DNA of 43,984 nucleotides from Hyphomicrobiaceae bacterium (GTDB lineage Bacteria; Pseudomonadota; Alphaproteobacteria; Rhizobiales; Hyphomicrobiaceae). A program made the translations under genes and the position numbers. Each line of letters begins with the position of its first letter. Position 1 is the first letter of the stretch. The notes below the pieces were generated by a model. It was not told where the DNA came from, did no database searches, and saw nothing but the letters and a program-made list of their open reading frames with translations. The stretch spans positions 1-43,984 of the forward strand of contig JANXWC010000079.1 of NCBI GenBank assembly GCA_025351355.1, in the 5' to 3' direction. Shown piece by piece: positions 35,851-43,520 of this stretch.

Positions 35851-36999
35851 TCAATCCAGCCGGTTGAATTTCTGCGCGCGGCGCCCATAGCCGACTTCGG
35901 CGGTGAACAGGTTGCCGCGGCTGTCGATGGCCATGTTGTGCACCCAGATGAACTGGCCTGCACTGCGTCCGCCGCGACCCCACGTCGTGATGGGTTTGCC
36001 GGTCTGGCGTTCGATGGTCACGATCTGGTTGTTGGCACCGTCGGCGATGAAGATGTAGCGCTGCGCCTTGTCGCGCGATAACACGAGATCCCACACCGAG
36101 CCGTTCTGCAACGTTTCCGGTTCGACGCGGAATTCGGTCACGAACGTGCCGTCTTTCTTGAACACCTGGATCCGATCGTTCGTGCGGTCGCAGACATACA
36201 CCAGCCCGTCAGTGGAAATGCGCACGCAATGAACAGGGTTGCCGAACGATTTCGATAGCATGCCCTTGGGGTTGTAGGCCGGCAGTTTCTCGTCGGTCGC
36301 TTCCTTGGTGCCATACGCTCCCCAGTGGCGCTTGTACGCGCCGGTCTTCATGTCGAACACGATGACGCGCCGGTTCAGGTAGCCGTCGGCTACATAAAGT
36401 TCGCCGGCGGCGTCGTCGGTCAGCATGTGTGCGGGCCGGCCGAGCTGGTCATGGCTGTTGGAGCCGGCCGTAGCCATTGGCTTGCCGATCTGCATGAGAA
36501 ACTTGCCATCCGGCGTAAATTTGAGGATCTGGTGGTCGTCCTTGTCGTTGCCGGCGATCCACACATTGCCGGCGTTGTCGACGTGAATGCCGTGCTCGTT
36601 CTTTGGCCAGTCGTAGCCGGCACTGGGTCCGCCCCAACTGCGCAGCAGCTTGCCGGCTTGGTCGAATTGCAACACCGGTGGCGCAGGCTTGCAGCATTTG
36701 GTCGCTGGCGGATCTTTCAGCGCGCCCTTTTCGTCGTCGAGCTGTGTACCGGGCCGATGAATAACCCAAATCGTGTCACGACCGTCGACGGCAATGCCCG
36801 CCACCTGCCCCAGAATCCAATTTTGCGGCAATGGCTTAGGCCAGGAAGCGTCAACTTTGAATTGCGGTGCCCGGGTTTCCTGCGCCTGGGTTGGCACGCT
36901 TTGTGCGAAGATCTGCAGAAATGCAAGGGCGGCGACTAAGAAAGCGCCCGCGACGGTGCGTGTTGATGTGGTCATCCGTGTTGAAGTCGTCACGTCCAT
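35851..36999 (-). CDS. Secreted NHL-repeat beta-propeller protein
   Basis: This 382-residue protein has an N-terminal signal (TVAGAFLVAALAFLQIFAQSVPTQAQ) and a six-bladed beta-propeller made of NHL-like repeats. The recurring pattern is G-I-x-V/A-D-x-x-G-N-x-W/Y-I-A/V-x-x (for example GIHVDNAGNVWIAGNDKD, HMLTDDAAGELYVADGYLN, HCVRISTDGLVYVCDRTND, DGANNQIVTIERQTGK). Two adjacent cysteines occur in the TKCCKPAPPV insertion. The propeller may bind ligand or act as a peptidyl-glycine lyase-like or SMP-30-like enzyme, but no catalytic set is recognisable. The ATG has GGGGGT 8 nt upstream; a second ATG at 36975 is possible. It converges with the acyltransferase gene, 102 nt apart. Confidence 0.87.
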   Translation of the reverse strand: MDVTTSTRMTTSTRTVAGAFLVAALAFLQIFAQSVPTQAQETRAPQFKVDASWPKPLPQNWILGQVAGIAVDGRDTIWVIHRPGTQLDDEKGALKDPPATKCCKPAPPVLQFDQAGKLLRSWGGPSAGYDWPKNEHGIHVDNAGNVWIAGNDKDDHQILKFTPDGKFLMQIGKPMATAGSNSHDQLGRPAHMLTDDAAGELYVADGYLNRRVIVFDMKTGAYKRHWGAYGTKEATDEKLPAYNPKGMLSKSFGNPVHCVRISTDGLVYVCDRTNDRIQVFKKDGTFVTEFRVEPETLQNGSVWDLVLSRDKAQRYIFIADGANNQIVTIERQTGKPITTWGRGGRSAGQFIWVHNMAIDSRGNLFTAEVGYGRRAQKFNRLD

Positions 37000-37072
37000 G
37001 AACTATACCCCCGCCGCTTGCCATTCCGCGCAATTAAAAGTCCGTCAGCCAACGGTAGGTCCCCTCTAGCCC

Positions 37073-38092
37073 ATGCGTCAAGTTGCCAGCGCCACAGCGT
37101 TCGATCGGTTGCAGTGGCTTGCCACATGCGTCGCGTTGCTGGCGTCTGCAGGGTCAATCTCGATCATCGCTGCCGCGCACGTTCTGCCGCCCAGTCGTCT
37201 GGCCGAAGTCGCCGACACATTTACGCCGCTGACGGGGCATGTCTTGATCGGCGGCTTGGCTGCATTGCTGGCGCTTAAGTGGCGGCGCTATGCCCTGCCG
37301 ATCATGACAGCCGGCGTAGCCATTGCACTCGTCGGCCACGCCGTATTGGCGCAAGCGGAACAAACAGCTGCGTTGTGGCCGTCGGACGCACCCGCGGCAT
37401 CCAGTGATACGCTGCGCGTCTATGCGCTGAACAGTTGGGATTCCAATCCCGACCTGCCGCGCCTTGAACGCGCGCTGCAGAGTGTAAAAGCGGACGTGAT
37501 TGTTCTCACGGAAGCCGATCCGCAAAAACTGGCTATGCTTTCGCGGCTACAATCGTCCTATCCCTATCAGGTGTCGTGCGCCCATCAGGCTTGGTGCGCC
37601 ACCGCGATCCTCTCGCGCCTGCCGATCGTCGCCAGCGCGGCGGCGCGCAAGGAGTATCCCATCCCCCCCATCGCCTGGGCGCGCATCGACGCCACCGCGC
37701 TCGGATTGGGCGTGGTCACGGTGGTCGGCACCCACGTCCATCGTCCCACCCGCGATTCCTGGCTGCACACTCGGCAGATGCAGGCACTGGCCGCCTTGAT
37801 GCTCTCGACCAAAGGTCCCGTGGTTCTAGCCGGTGATTTCAACACGGGATCGTGGTCCGCATCATTCCGCAAACTCGTGGCGGCAACGGCTATGGCCGAC
37901 GTGGCGGGCTTGCAGCCGACCTGGCCAGCTTATCCCGTGCCGTTCGCGCAAGTGGCGCTCGATCATATTCTGATCTCACCCGACCTCGTGGTCAGGCGCA
38001 GTGGCATCGGCCCGGCCACCGGCTCCGATCACCTGCCCGTCTTCGCCGAACTAACAGCCACCCAACCCAAGCGCCTCAGCGCCAAGCACTAG
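37073..38092 (+). CDS. Membrane-anchored endonuclease/exonuclease/phosphatase family protein
   Basis: This 339-residue protein has three N-terminal hydrophobic segments within residues 12-95, then a catalytic EEP domain. The motifs appear in order. VRALNSW-type strand VYALNSWDSN is first, then VIVLTEADPQK with the metal-binding Glu, GTHVHRPTRDSW, VVLAGDFNTGSWS with the catalytic Asp/Asn, LDHILISPDLV and finally GSDHLPVFAEL with the general-base histidine. It therefore keeps all catalytic residues; members hydrolyse phosphodiesters or phosphomonoesters, often of nucleic acids or phospholipids. The catalytic part should face the periplasm. It diverges from the beta-propeller gene. Its stop codon is directly merged with the start of a repeat element. 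Confidence 0.87.
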   Translation: MRQVASATAFDRLQWLATCVALLASAGSISIIAAAHVLPPSRLAEVADTFTPLTGHVLIGGLAALLALKWRRYALPIMTAGVAIALVGHAVLAQAEQTAALWPSDAPAASSDTLRVYALNSWDSNPDLPRLERALQSVKADVIVLTEADPQKLAMLSRLQSSYPYQVSCAHQAWCATAILSRLPIVASAAARKEYPIPPIAWARIDATALGLGVVTVVGTHVHRPTRDSWLHTRQMQALAALMLSTKGPVVLAGDFNTGSWSASFRKLVAATAMADVAGLQPTWPAYPVPFAQVALDHILISPDLVVRRSGIGPATGSDHLPVFAELTATQPKRLSAKH

Positions 38093-38216
38093 AGTGCTTC
38101 CGGGAAAAGCATGCCCCGGACGAAGATCCGGGGTGTGAGCGGTTTTCCCGATAAGTAGCACGACAAAACAAAAGATTAGGGGCGTTCCGTGATTCAACTA
38201 AAGTCGGAACGACCCT
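38091..38216. repeat. Composite interspersed repeat, copy 2 of 3 (long form)
   Basis: It is nearly identical to copy 1, with the inner CCCCGGA/TCCGGGG palindrome present and a second hairpin GGCGTTCCG/CGGAACGACC. Its first bases (AGAGTGCTTC) include the last two of the EEP gene's stop codon TAG. It lies between convergent genes, where its hairpins would serve as a terminator. Confidence 0.9.
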
Positions 38217-38233
38217 AACCAACTCTACTCGGC

Positions 38234-38719
38234 TCAGTTGCTCACCGAGCGGCGCAGGCCGCCGCCGCCCGCGCAACGGCGCTGCTGCTCGCGATCGAGC
38301 TCGCGTCCGACTTCGGTGGCAAACATTAACCCGCGCGAGACGGTCGCCGGGTTCAAGCCACTGGCCTGCGGAGAGCGGAGAATGCCCGGCGCGCCATCGG
38401 CCTCGCGGCGACCAATCGTCAGCTCATCGCACGTCAACCGCGATTTCTCGGTCTTGAACGCAAACAGCCGAACACCCGTCGCATACGAGTTGATCGACGC
38501 CGGTTGCCGGATCCAGCTTCGCGTCCGGTCCGCCTGCAGCCCACGCAACGATGCCTGCCGTTGATCGATGCAGCCCTTGCTGTCGTCGACGCAGCCGTGA
38601 TGAGCCGTGGGACTGCCGGCACCTGCACTCCCGTCCACCACCGCGCCGCTGCACCCAGCCAGCAGTGTTGCGAGCAGCGCCAGCGTCGGCCCGATCCCCT
38701 GTCTTGACGTCACCTGCAT
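38234..38719 (-). CDS. Small lipoprotein of unknown function
   Basis: This 161-residue protein starts with a lipoprotein signal (PTLALLATLLAGC, acylated Cys23). A Gly/Ser/Ala-rich linker follows, then a conserved-looking domain HGCVDDSKGCIDQRQASLRGL, RQPASINSYATGVRLFAFKT, EKSRLTCDELTIGRREADG and REQQRRC at the end. The remaining cysteines could form two disulfides in the periplasm. No known function. The ATG at 38719 has GGGGA upstream; an ATG at 38749 with GAGG would add ten residues. It is convergent with the EEP gene and separated from it by a repeat. Confidence 0.72.
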   Translation of the reverse strand: MQVTSRQGIGPTLALLATLLAGCSGAVVDGSAGAGSPTAHHGCVDDSKGCIDQRQASLRGLQADRTRSWIRQPASINSYATGVRLFAFKTEKSRLTCDELTIGRREADGAPGILRSPQASGLNPATVSRGLMFATEVGRELDREQQRRCAGGGGLRRSVSN

Positions 38720-38918
38720 TGCATTCCCCGCCGCCCACGAACGGGCCATAACCGCCTCGCAAGACCATGCTGCATGACCTTGCGACAGGTCATAGAGAAG
38801 GTCGAGGTACGGCAAAGTTGTGTCTCGCTGGACCGATTGCCCAGTCCACGAGATGTGTCGTGCAGCGTTCAGTCGGATAAGCCAAGAAAATTTGCGGCGC
38901 CGGATGCGAGCAGCCCCC

Positions 38919-40076
38919 TCAATGTGCCTTGTAGGCCGCAGTCTCAAAATCCTGGAACAACTTCAACGCCTTTATATCTGCAAATGGCAGGATTTGAGTG
39001 GCGAAAACACCCGCCAAGTCGCGCGCGGGATCAATCCAATAATAGGAATTGGCAAGTCCGGCCCAGGCCAGCGACCCCGCCGATCGACCAGTTTCTAATT
39101 TTTGCGGGTTGATCATGAAACTCAGACCCCATTCCATGCCGGATGTGAATGTGACGTCATTGGACGACCCATGGATCGCCGTTTTCATGACCCCGCATCG
39201 CACCGCGCCCATGGCATTGCGGGACATGGCGGCCACGGTGTCGGCGGCCAACACACGCGCCCCGGCCACTGTCCCGCCATTGAGAAACAGCCGCGCGAAT
39301 TTCAGGTAGTCGCCGACCGTCGAATAGAGTCCACCACCGCCCATTTCGAACTCGGGCGTCTGCGTCAGCTCGATGGTCGTCGCCGCCAAACCATCGGGTG
39401 TGCGAACATGGATGGCCGCCAGCCGCTGGCGCTGGGCTGCGCCGATCTTGAAGCCGGTGTCGGCCATGCCCAGCGGATCAAAGATATTGGCCTTCATGTA
39501 CTGGCCGAGTTTCTGACCGGACGCCGCTTCCACGGCCTTGCCCGCCCAATCAATGCCGATACCGTACTCCCAGCGTTCGCCGGGGTCGAATACCAGCGGC
39601 GTTGTCAACGCCTTGTGCTCGCAGCTGATCACGCCAGGTACTTGGTGCGCCTGCATGTAGCGGCCCATGTCGGCGTTCCAGATGTCATAGGTGAAGCCCG
39701 ACGTGTGTGTCAGGAGTTGCCTCAGTGTAATCGGGCGCTTCGCCGGGCGCAGACGCGCCGTGCCATCCGCATCGAACCCGTCCAGAACTTTCGCGTTCGC
39801 GAGCACGGGCAGCACATCGGCAATGGGTCCATCAAGCGACAGTTTGCCTTGTTCGACCAACTGCATCGCAGCCGCACCGGTCACCGCCTTAGTCATCGAG
39901 GCGATCCAGCACACAGTATCCGGGGTCATCGCCGCGTCGGCTCCCAGCGAGCGGCTGCCGAAGGCGCCTTCGTAGAGCGTGCCAGCCTTGTTGCCGAGGG
40001 CCACCGCAACGCCCGGCACATCGCCGGCATCCGTAGCGCGCTTCAGGACGGCAGCAATTCCAGCAATATCGGCCAT
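38919..40076 (-). CDS. Class C beta-lactamase-like serine hydrolase (family VIII esterase type)
   Basis: This 385-residue protein has the S-x-x-K motif SMTK with nucleophile Ser60 and Lys63, the tyrosine Tyr171 in WEYGIGIDW, and the third motif region SLAWAGLANSYYWIDPA, where esterases have W-G-G instead of the K-T-G of beta-lactamases. It has HTSGFTYDIWNADMG and GGGGLYSTVGDYLKFARLFL, typical of family VIII carboxylesterases. No signal peptide is found, so it acts in the cytoplasm. The start at 40076 is preferred to 40109 because GGAGG lies ~8 nt upstream. It diverges from the quinone oxidoreductase gene across a 355-nt spacer. Confidence 0.88.
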   Translation of the reverse strand: MADIAGIAAVLKRATDAGDVPGVAVALGNKAGTLYEGAFGSRSLGADAAMTPDTVCWIASMTKAVTGAAAMQLVEQGKLSLDGPIADVLPVLANAKVLDGFDADGTARLRPAKRPITLRQLLTHTSGFTYDIWNADMGRYMQAHQVPGVISCEHKALTTPLVFDPGERWEYGIGIDWAGKAVEAASGQKLGQYMKANIFDPLGMADTGFKIGAAQRQRLAAIHVRTPDGLAATTIELTQTPEFEMGGGGLYSTVGDYLKFARLFLNGGTVAGARVLAADTVAAMSRNAMGAVRCGVMKTAIHGSSNDVTFTSGMEWGLSFMINPQKLETGRSAGSLAWAGLANSYYWIDPARDLAGVFATQILPFADIKALKLFQDFETAAYKAH

Positions 40077-40237
40077 GGCTGTTTCCTCCACATCATTCTT
40101 TGCCGTCACTCTGCCGCGCCCCGCAGACGCCCGTCCAGTCCCTTCTTCGTCGGCAGCAGGGCAGATGGCAATGTCTCAGTTTTTGAAAACCACACCGGTC
40201 CGATCCCACTTTTTCCTCTCCTTTTGAGGGGGGAGGG

Positions 40238-40314
40238 CCAAACGCCACCGGTTTAGACCGGCCTACGGACAGCCTGCTACAAACGCTATGCCGGTCTAAT
40301 CCGCTGGCGTTTGG
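40238..40314. repeat. Long hairpin: 25-nt inverted repeat in the divergent spacer
   Basis: The arm at 40238-40262 (CCAAACGCCACCGGTTTAGA plus CCGGC) matches the reverse complement of 40290-40314 at 23 of 25 positions, with a 27-nt loop. It lies in the 355-nt gap between the divergent esterase and quinone oxidoreductase genes, where no gene is visible. It could be a palindromic repeat or a large operator; its position ~118 nt ahead of the oxidoreductase start is compatible with either. Confidence 0.8.
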
Positions 40315-40431
40315 GGTGGGGGTGCCAACCACTCCCCATGCTGCCCCCATCCCAAATCTGGCCCCTATCGGACAGCCCCCACGGCGCGCTACAAGGCGCG
40401 ATCAATCCACCTAAGCGCGAGCAGCACCGTC

Positions 40432-41406
40432 ATGGCCTATGCAATCCAAATCCAGAAATTCGGCGGCCCCGAGGTTCTCACTTTTGCCGAGGTCCAGGTT
40501 GGCGCGCCGGGTGCCGGGCAGATCAAGCTGAAGCAGACCGCAATCGGCGTGAACTATATCGATGTCTACCATCGCACCGGACTTTATCCGCAGCCGTCGT
40601 TTCCCTTCACGCCGGGCAGCGAGGGCGCCGGCGAGGTCGTGGCCGTTGGCGCCGGCGTCACCGATCTCAAGGTCGGCGACCACGTGGCCTACGCTGGCAA
40701 TATTGGCGGCTATGCGTCCGAGCGGCTGCTGCCGGCCGACCGGGTGGTCAAGATCCCTGCAGGCATCACCGATCAGACGGCGGCGGCGATGATGCTGCAG
40801 GGCATGACTGCGCGCTATCTGCTGCGCAAGACCTACAAGGTTGATCAGGACACGACGCTGCTCTGGCATGCTGCTGCCGGTGGCGTCGGGTTGATTGCGG
40901 TGCAATGGGCGAAGAAGCTTGGCGCCACCATCATCGCCACGGCCGGCGGCATGGAAAAATGCACGCTGGCGAAGTCCGCGGGGGCCACGCACGTCATCGA
41001 CTACAAGTCGGAAAAGTTCGTCGACCGGGTCAAGGAAATCACCGGCGGTCGCCTGTGCGACGTAGTCTACGACGGCGTCGGCAAGGACACGTTCCCCGGC
41101 TCGCTTGATTGCATCAAGCCGCTGGGCCTGTTCGTGTCGTTCGGCAACGCGTCGGGACCGATTGAAGCCTTCAACCCCGGCATACTCGCTGCCAAAGGCT
41201 CGCTGTACATGACTCGTCCGTCGATGGGCGCGTATGTCGCCACGCGCGAAACGTTGCACGAGACCGCCAACGATTTATTCGACGTCGTCAAGTCGGGCGC
41301 TGTCAGGATCAGCGTCACTGGCAGCTACGCTCTCAAGGACGCCGCGCAAGCCCACCGCGACCTTGAAGGCCGCAAGACCACCGGCTCGATCATCCTGGTT
41401 CCCTGA
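40432..41406 (+). CDS. qor: NADPH:quinone oxidoreductase (zinc-less MDR family)
   Basis: This 324-residue protein is a quinone reductase of the medium-chain dehydrogenase/reductase family. It begins with the family start IQIQKFGGPEVLTF, then GVNYIDVYHRTGLYP (the family's N-Y-x-D motif), GSEGAGEVVAVGAGVTD, the NADPH pocket HAAAGGVGLIAVQWAKKLGA, and GLFVSFGNASGPIEAFNP. There is no zinc-binding cysteine cluster. It would reduce quinones by one-electron transfer with NADPH in the cytosol. Length equals E. coli Qor (327). The following spacer contains a hairpin, and the next gene starts 120 nt later. Confidence 0.94.
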   Translation: MAYAIQIQKFGGPEVLTFAEVQVGAPGAGQIKLKQTAIGVNYIDVYHRTGLYPQPSFPFTPGSEGAGEVVAVGAGVTDLKVGDHVAYAGNIGGYASERLLPADRVVKIPAGITDQTAAAMMLQGMTARYLLRKTYKVDQDTTLLWHAAAGGVGLIAVQWAKKLGATIIATAGGMEKCTLAKSAGATHVIDYKSEKFVDRVKEITGGRLCDVVYDGVGKDTFPGSLDCIKPLGLFVSFGNASGPIEAFNPGILAAKGSLYMTRPSMGAYVATRETLHETANDLFDVVKSGAVRISVTGSYALKDAAQAHRDLEGRKTTGSIILVP

Positions 41407-41417
41407 CGATTTTCCCC

Positions 41418-41447
41418 TCTCCCCATTGCACTTCACCAATGGGGAGA
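41418..41447. terminator. Hairpin downstream of qor
   Basis: TCTCCCCATTG (41418-41428) pairs perfectly with CAATGGGGAGA (41437-41447) around an 8-nt loop. TTTTCCCC precedes it and GGTGGCCGG follows. This resembles the CCTCTCCCC palindromes dispersed in many alphaproteobacteria. It can end the qor transcript, but no T tract follows, so the terminator role is tentative. Confidence 0.55.
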
Positions 41448-41525
41448 AGGTGGCCGGTAGGCCGGGCGAGGGGCGGCTACAGGCTCTGATCTCGTTGCCG
41501 CCTCTCATCCGCGTATGTAACGATC

Positions 41526-42467
41526 ATGCCCACCTCGCCGCACATCGCTGCCGCTGCCATGGCGCTCCCCCGCGCTCTCTCGCTCGTGCGGATGGAGGGC
41601 CTGCCAGACTACGCATTGCTCGATAGCGGACATGGCCGCAAACTTGAGCGGTTTGGTAGCTTCGTCTTTGATCGCCCCGAACCGCAGGCGATGTGGAAGC
41701 AGCATCTGGTGCCCGGCGCGTGGCTCCGCGCCGATGCCACTTTCAAGGACGCCGGCAAGGGCGGCGATGACGACGGTGAGGCCGGCCGCTGGCGCTACAC
41801 CAAGCCCTTGCCGGCCACTTGGCCTGTCGAGGTCATGGGTGCCACCATGCAATGCCGCTTGATGAATTTCCGGCACCTGGGATTGTTTCCCGAGCAGGTG
41901 CCGCACTGGCAGTGGATGGCTGAGCGCCTCAAGACCGTGCGCGGCGAGCAACCCCGTCTGCTCAATCTGTTCGCCTACACCGGCGCGGCATCGCTGATCG
42001 CCGCTCGCACCGGCGCCGATGTCACCCACGTCGATGCGTCAAAAAAAGCCATCGGTTGGGCCAAGGAAAACCAGGCTGCATCCAAGCTCGGCGATGCACC
42101 TCTGCGCTGGATCTTGGAAGACGCCCGCAAGTTCGTGGCGCGCGAGGTTCGCCGCGGCAAGACCTATCATGTCATCCTCATCGACCCTCCCAAATTCGGC
42201 CGCGGTCCCGAAGGCGAGGTTTGGGACTTCTTCACGCACATGCCGCAGCTGCTGCGTGATTGTGAAAAGCTGCTCGCAGCGAAATACGCGTCGATGATCG
42301 TCACCTCGTATGCGATCCGCGCCTCTGCGCTGGCCATCGACGGATTGGTGCGCGAATGCGTGGATGGCCGTCCGGGCACAATCGATACCGGCGAATTGGC
42401 CTTGGTCGAAACCGGCGCGCAACGCTTGCTGCCGACGTCGCTGTTCACGCGCTGGAGCGCGCTGTGA
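41526..42467 (+). CDS. Class I SAM-dependent rRNA methyltransferase (RlmI/RlmK-like)
   Basis: This 313-residue protein has a Rossmann methyltransferase domain. SAM motif I is LNLFAYTGAASLIAARTGA, motif II is VTHVDASKKAIGWAKENQ, and motif IV is VILIDPPKFGRGPEGEVW, the DPPxF form found in RlmI-like rRNA methyltransferases. It lacks the ~90-residue N-terminal PUA domain of E. coli RlmI (396 residues) and instead has a different N-terminal part (QMWKQHLVPGAWLRADATF). The modified base is unknown. It ends with GTGA, overlapping the start of the following TrmH-type gene by four bases, so the two RNA methyltransferases are translationally coupled. Confidence 0.87.
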   Translation: MPTSPHIAAAAMALPRALSLVRMEGLPDYALLDSGHGRKLERFGSFVFDRPEPQAMWKQHLVPGAWLRADATFKDAGKGGDDDGEAGRWRYTKPLPATWPVEVMGATMQCRLMNFRHLGLFPEQVPHWQWMAERLKTVRGEQPRLLNLFAYTGAASLIAARTGADVTHVDASKKAIGWAKENQAASKLGDAPLRWILEDARKFVAREVRRGKTYHVILIDPPKFGRGPEGEVWDFFTHMPQLLRDCEKLLAAKYASMIVTSYAIRASALAIDGLVRECVDGRPGTIDTGELALVETGAQRLLPTSLFTRWSAL

Positions 42468-43294
42468 GTGCGCAGTCTAACGCGCCGCGCGCGATTACCT
42501 CATTGACCAACGACCGGGTGAAATTCATCCGCAGCCTGGAGATGCGCAAGACGCGGCGCGACAGCGGTCTGTTCGTCGCCGAAGGCGTCTCGATCCTGAC
42601 CACGGCGGCCGCGCACGGCAAGCATCCCGAAACGCTGGTCGTGCGCGCCGGGAGTGCGTCGTCGGGCCCGGCCCGCGACCTGCTGCGGCACGCCTTCTCC
42701 AGCGGCGCCGAAGTGCTCGAGGTATCCGCCGCCGTGCTGGAGAAGCTGGCGGCCAAAGAAAATCCGCAGACCATGCTCGGCGTTTTCCGGCAGACATGGG
42801 CCGAGGCGCCGTCACCCGCCGACGTGGCGCCCGATGCGACATGGCTGGCACTTGAGGAAATTCGCGATCCCGGCAACCTCGGCACCATCATCCGCACCGC
42901 CGATGCGGTCGGCGTGGCAGGCATTCTGCTCGTCGGCACCTGTTGCGATGCCTGGAGCCGCGAATGCGTGCGCGCGACCATGGGCTCGATCTTCGCCGTG
43001 CCGCTGGTCAAGGCCACGTCCCAGGCTTTCGCCGAGCTGATCGCCGGCTGGCCCGGAGACACTGTCGGTACACATTTGCACGGACGGGAAGATTTCCGCG
43101 CTGTGACCTATCGAGAACCGGTGCTGCTGATCATGGGCGGCGAGGGCCCGGGGCTGTCCGAACCGGTCGCCCAGGCCTGCACACGGCTCGTCAAGATCCC
43201 CATGGCTGGCCGCCTCGACAGTCTCAATCTAGCCGTCGCAACCGCCCTTGCCCTCTACCAGATCCGCGGCCCCAAGCTGTTGCTCGATCGCTGA
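42464..43294 (+). CDS. TrmH/SpoU-family RNA 2'-O-methyltransferase
   Basis: This 276-residue protein has an N-terminal substrate-binding part (ITSLTNDRVKFIRSLEMRKT, RRDSGLFVAEG) and a SPOUT domain. Its motif 1 is EEIRDPGNLGTIIRTADAVG, motif 2 is LLIMGGEGPGLS and motif 3 is IPMAGRLDSLNLAVATALALY, the trefoil-knot set that binds SAM. It likely 2'-O-methylates a ribose in rRNA or tRNA; RlmB/TsnR-like members are closest in style. The start is a GTG overlapping the preceding stop (GTGA); there is no nearby ATG that keeps the conserved N-terminus. Neighbour logic: two RNA modification enzymes in one transcript. Confidence 0.92.
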   Translation: MSAQSNAPRAITSLTNDRVKFIRSLEMRKTRRDSGLFVAEGVSILTTAAAHGKHPETLVVRAGSASSGPARDLLRHAFSSGAEVLEVSAAVLEKLAAKENPQTMLGVFRQTWAEAPSPADVAPDATWLALEEIRDPGNLGTIIRTADAVGVAGILLVGTCCDAWSRECVRATMGSIFAVPLVKATSQAFAELIAGWPGDTVGTHLHGREDFRAVTYREPVLLIMGGEGPGLSEPVAQACTRLVKIPMAGRLDSLNLAVATALALYQIRGPKLLLDR

Positions 43295-43297
43295 CCG

Positions 43298-43396
43298 GAG
43301 TGCTTCCGGAAAAGTGTGCAGCGGTTTTCCGATCAGAAGCACGACCAAACAAAAAGACAGGGTCGTTCCGCGATGCAACTGAAGCCGGAACGACCC
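43298..43396. repeat. Composite interspersed repeat, copy 3 of 3 (short form)
   Basis: A 99-nt version of the element at 34432 and 38091. The first hairpin (GTGCTTCCGGAAAA with TTTTCCGATCAGAAGCAC) is capped by the short loop GTGTGCAGCGG instead of the CCCCGGA/TCCGGGG palindrome. The second, GGGTCGTTCCG with CGGAACGACCC, is a perfect 11-bp stem. It begins 3 nt after the TrmH-type stop and fills half of the 226-nt spacer before the last gene. Confidence 0.9.
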
Positions 43397-43520
43397 GGGC
43401 GCGCCAGATCAAACCATTCCCTCAACCTTTTTTAACTTTTTGCCGGCACAACTCATCCCACGAACTGAGATGTCGTGCGCTGCCCAGCAGCTGCCAGCGG
43501 CATGGCGTAGGATCATCGTG

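Noticed and set aside
39102-40256. Open frame of 384 codons on the plus strand opposite the esterase gene
   Set aside because: It is a shadow of the esterase, which has the complete SxxK, Tyr and WxG motifs; the shadow is Arg/His-rich and has no motif.
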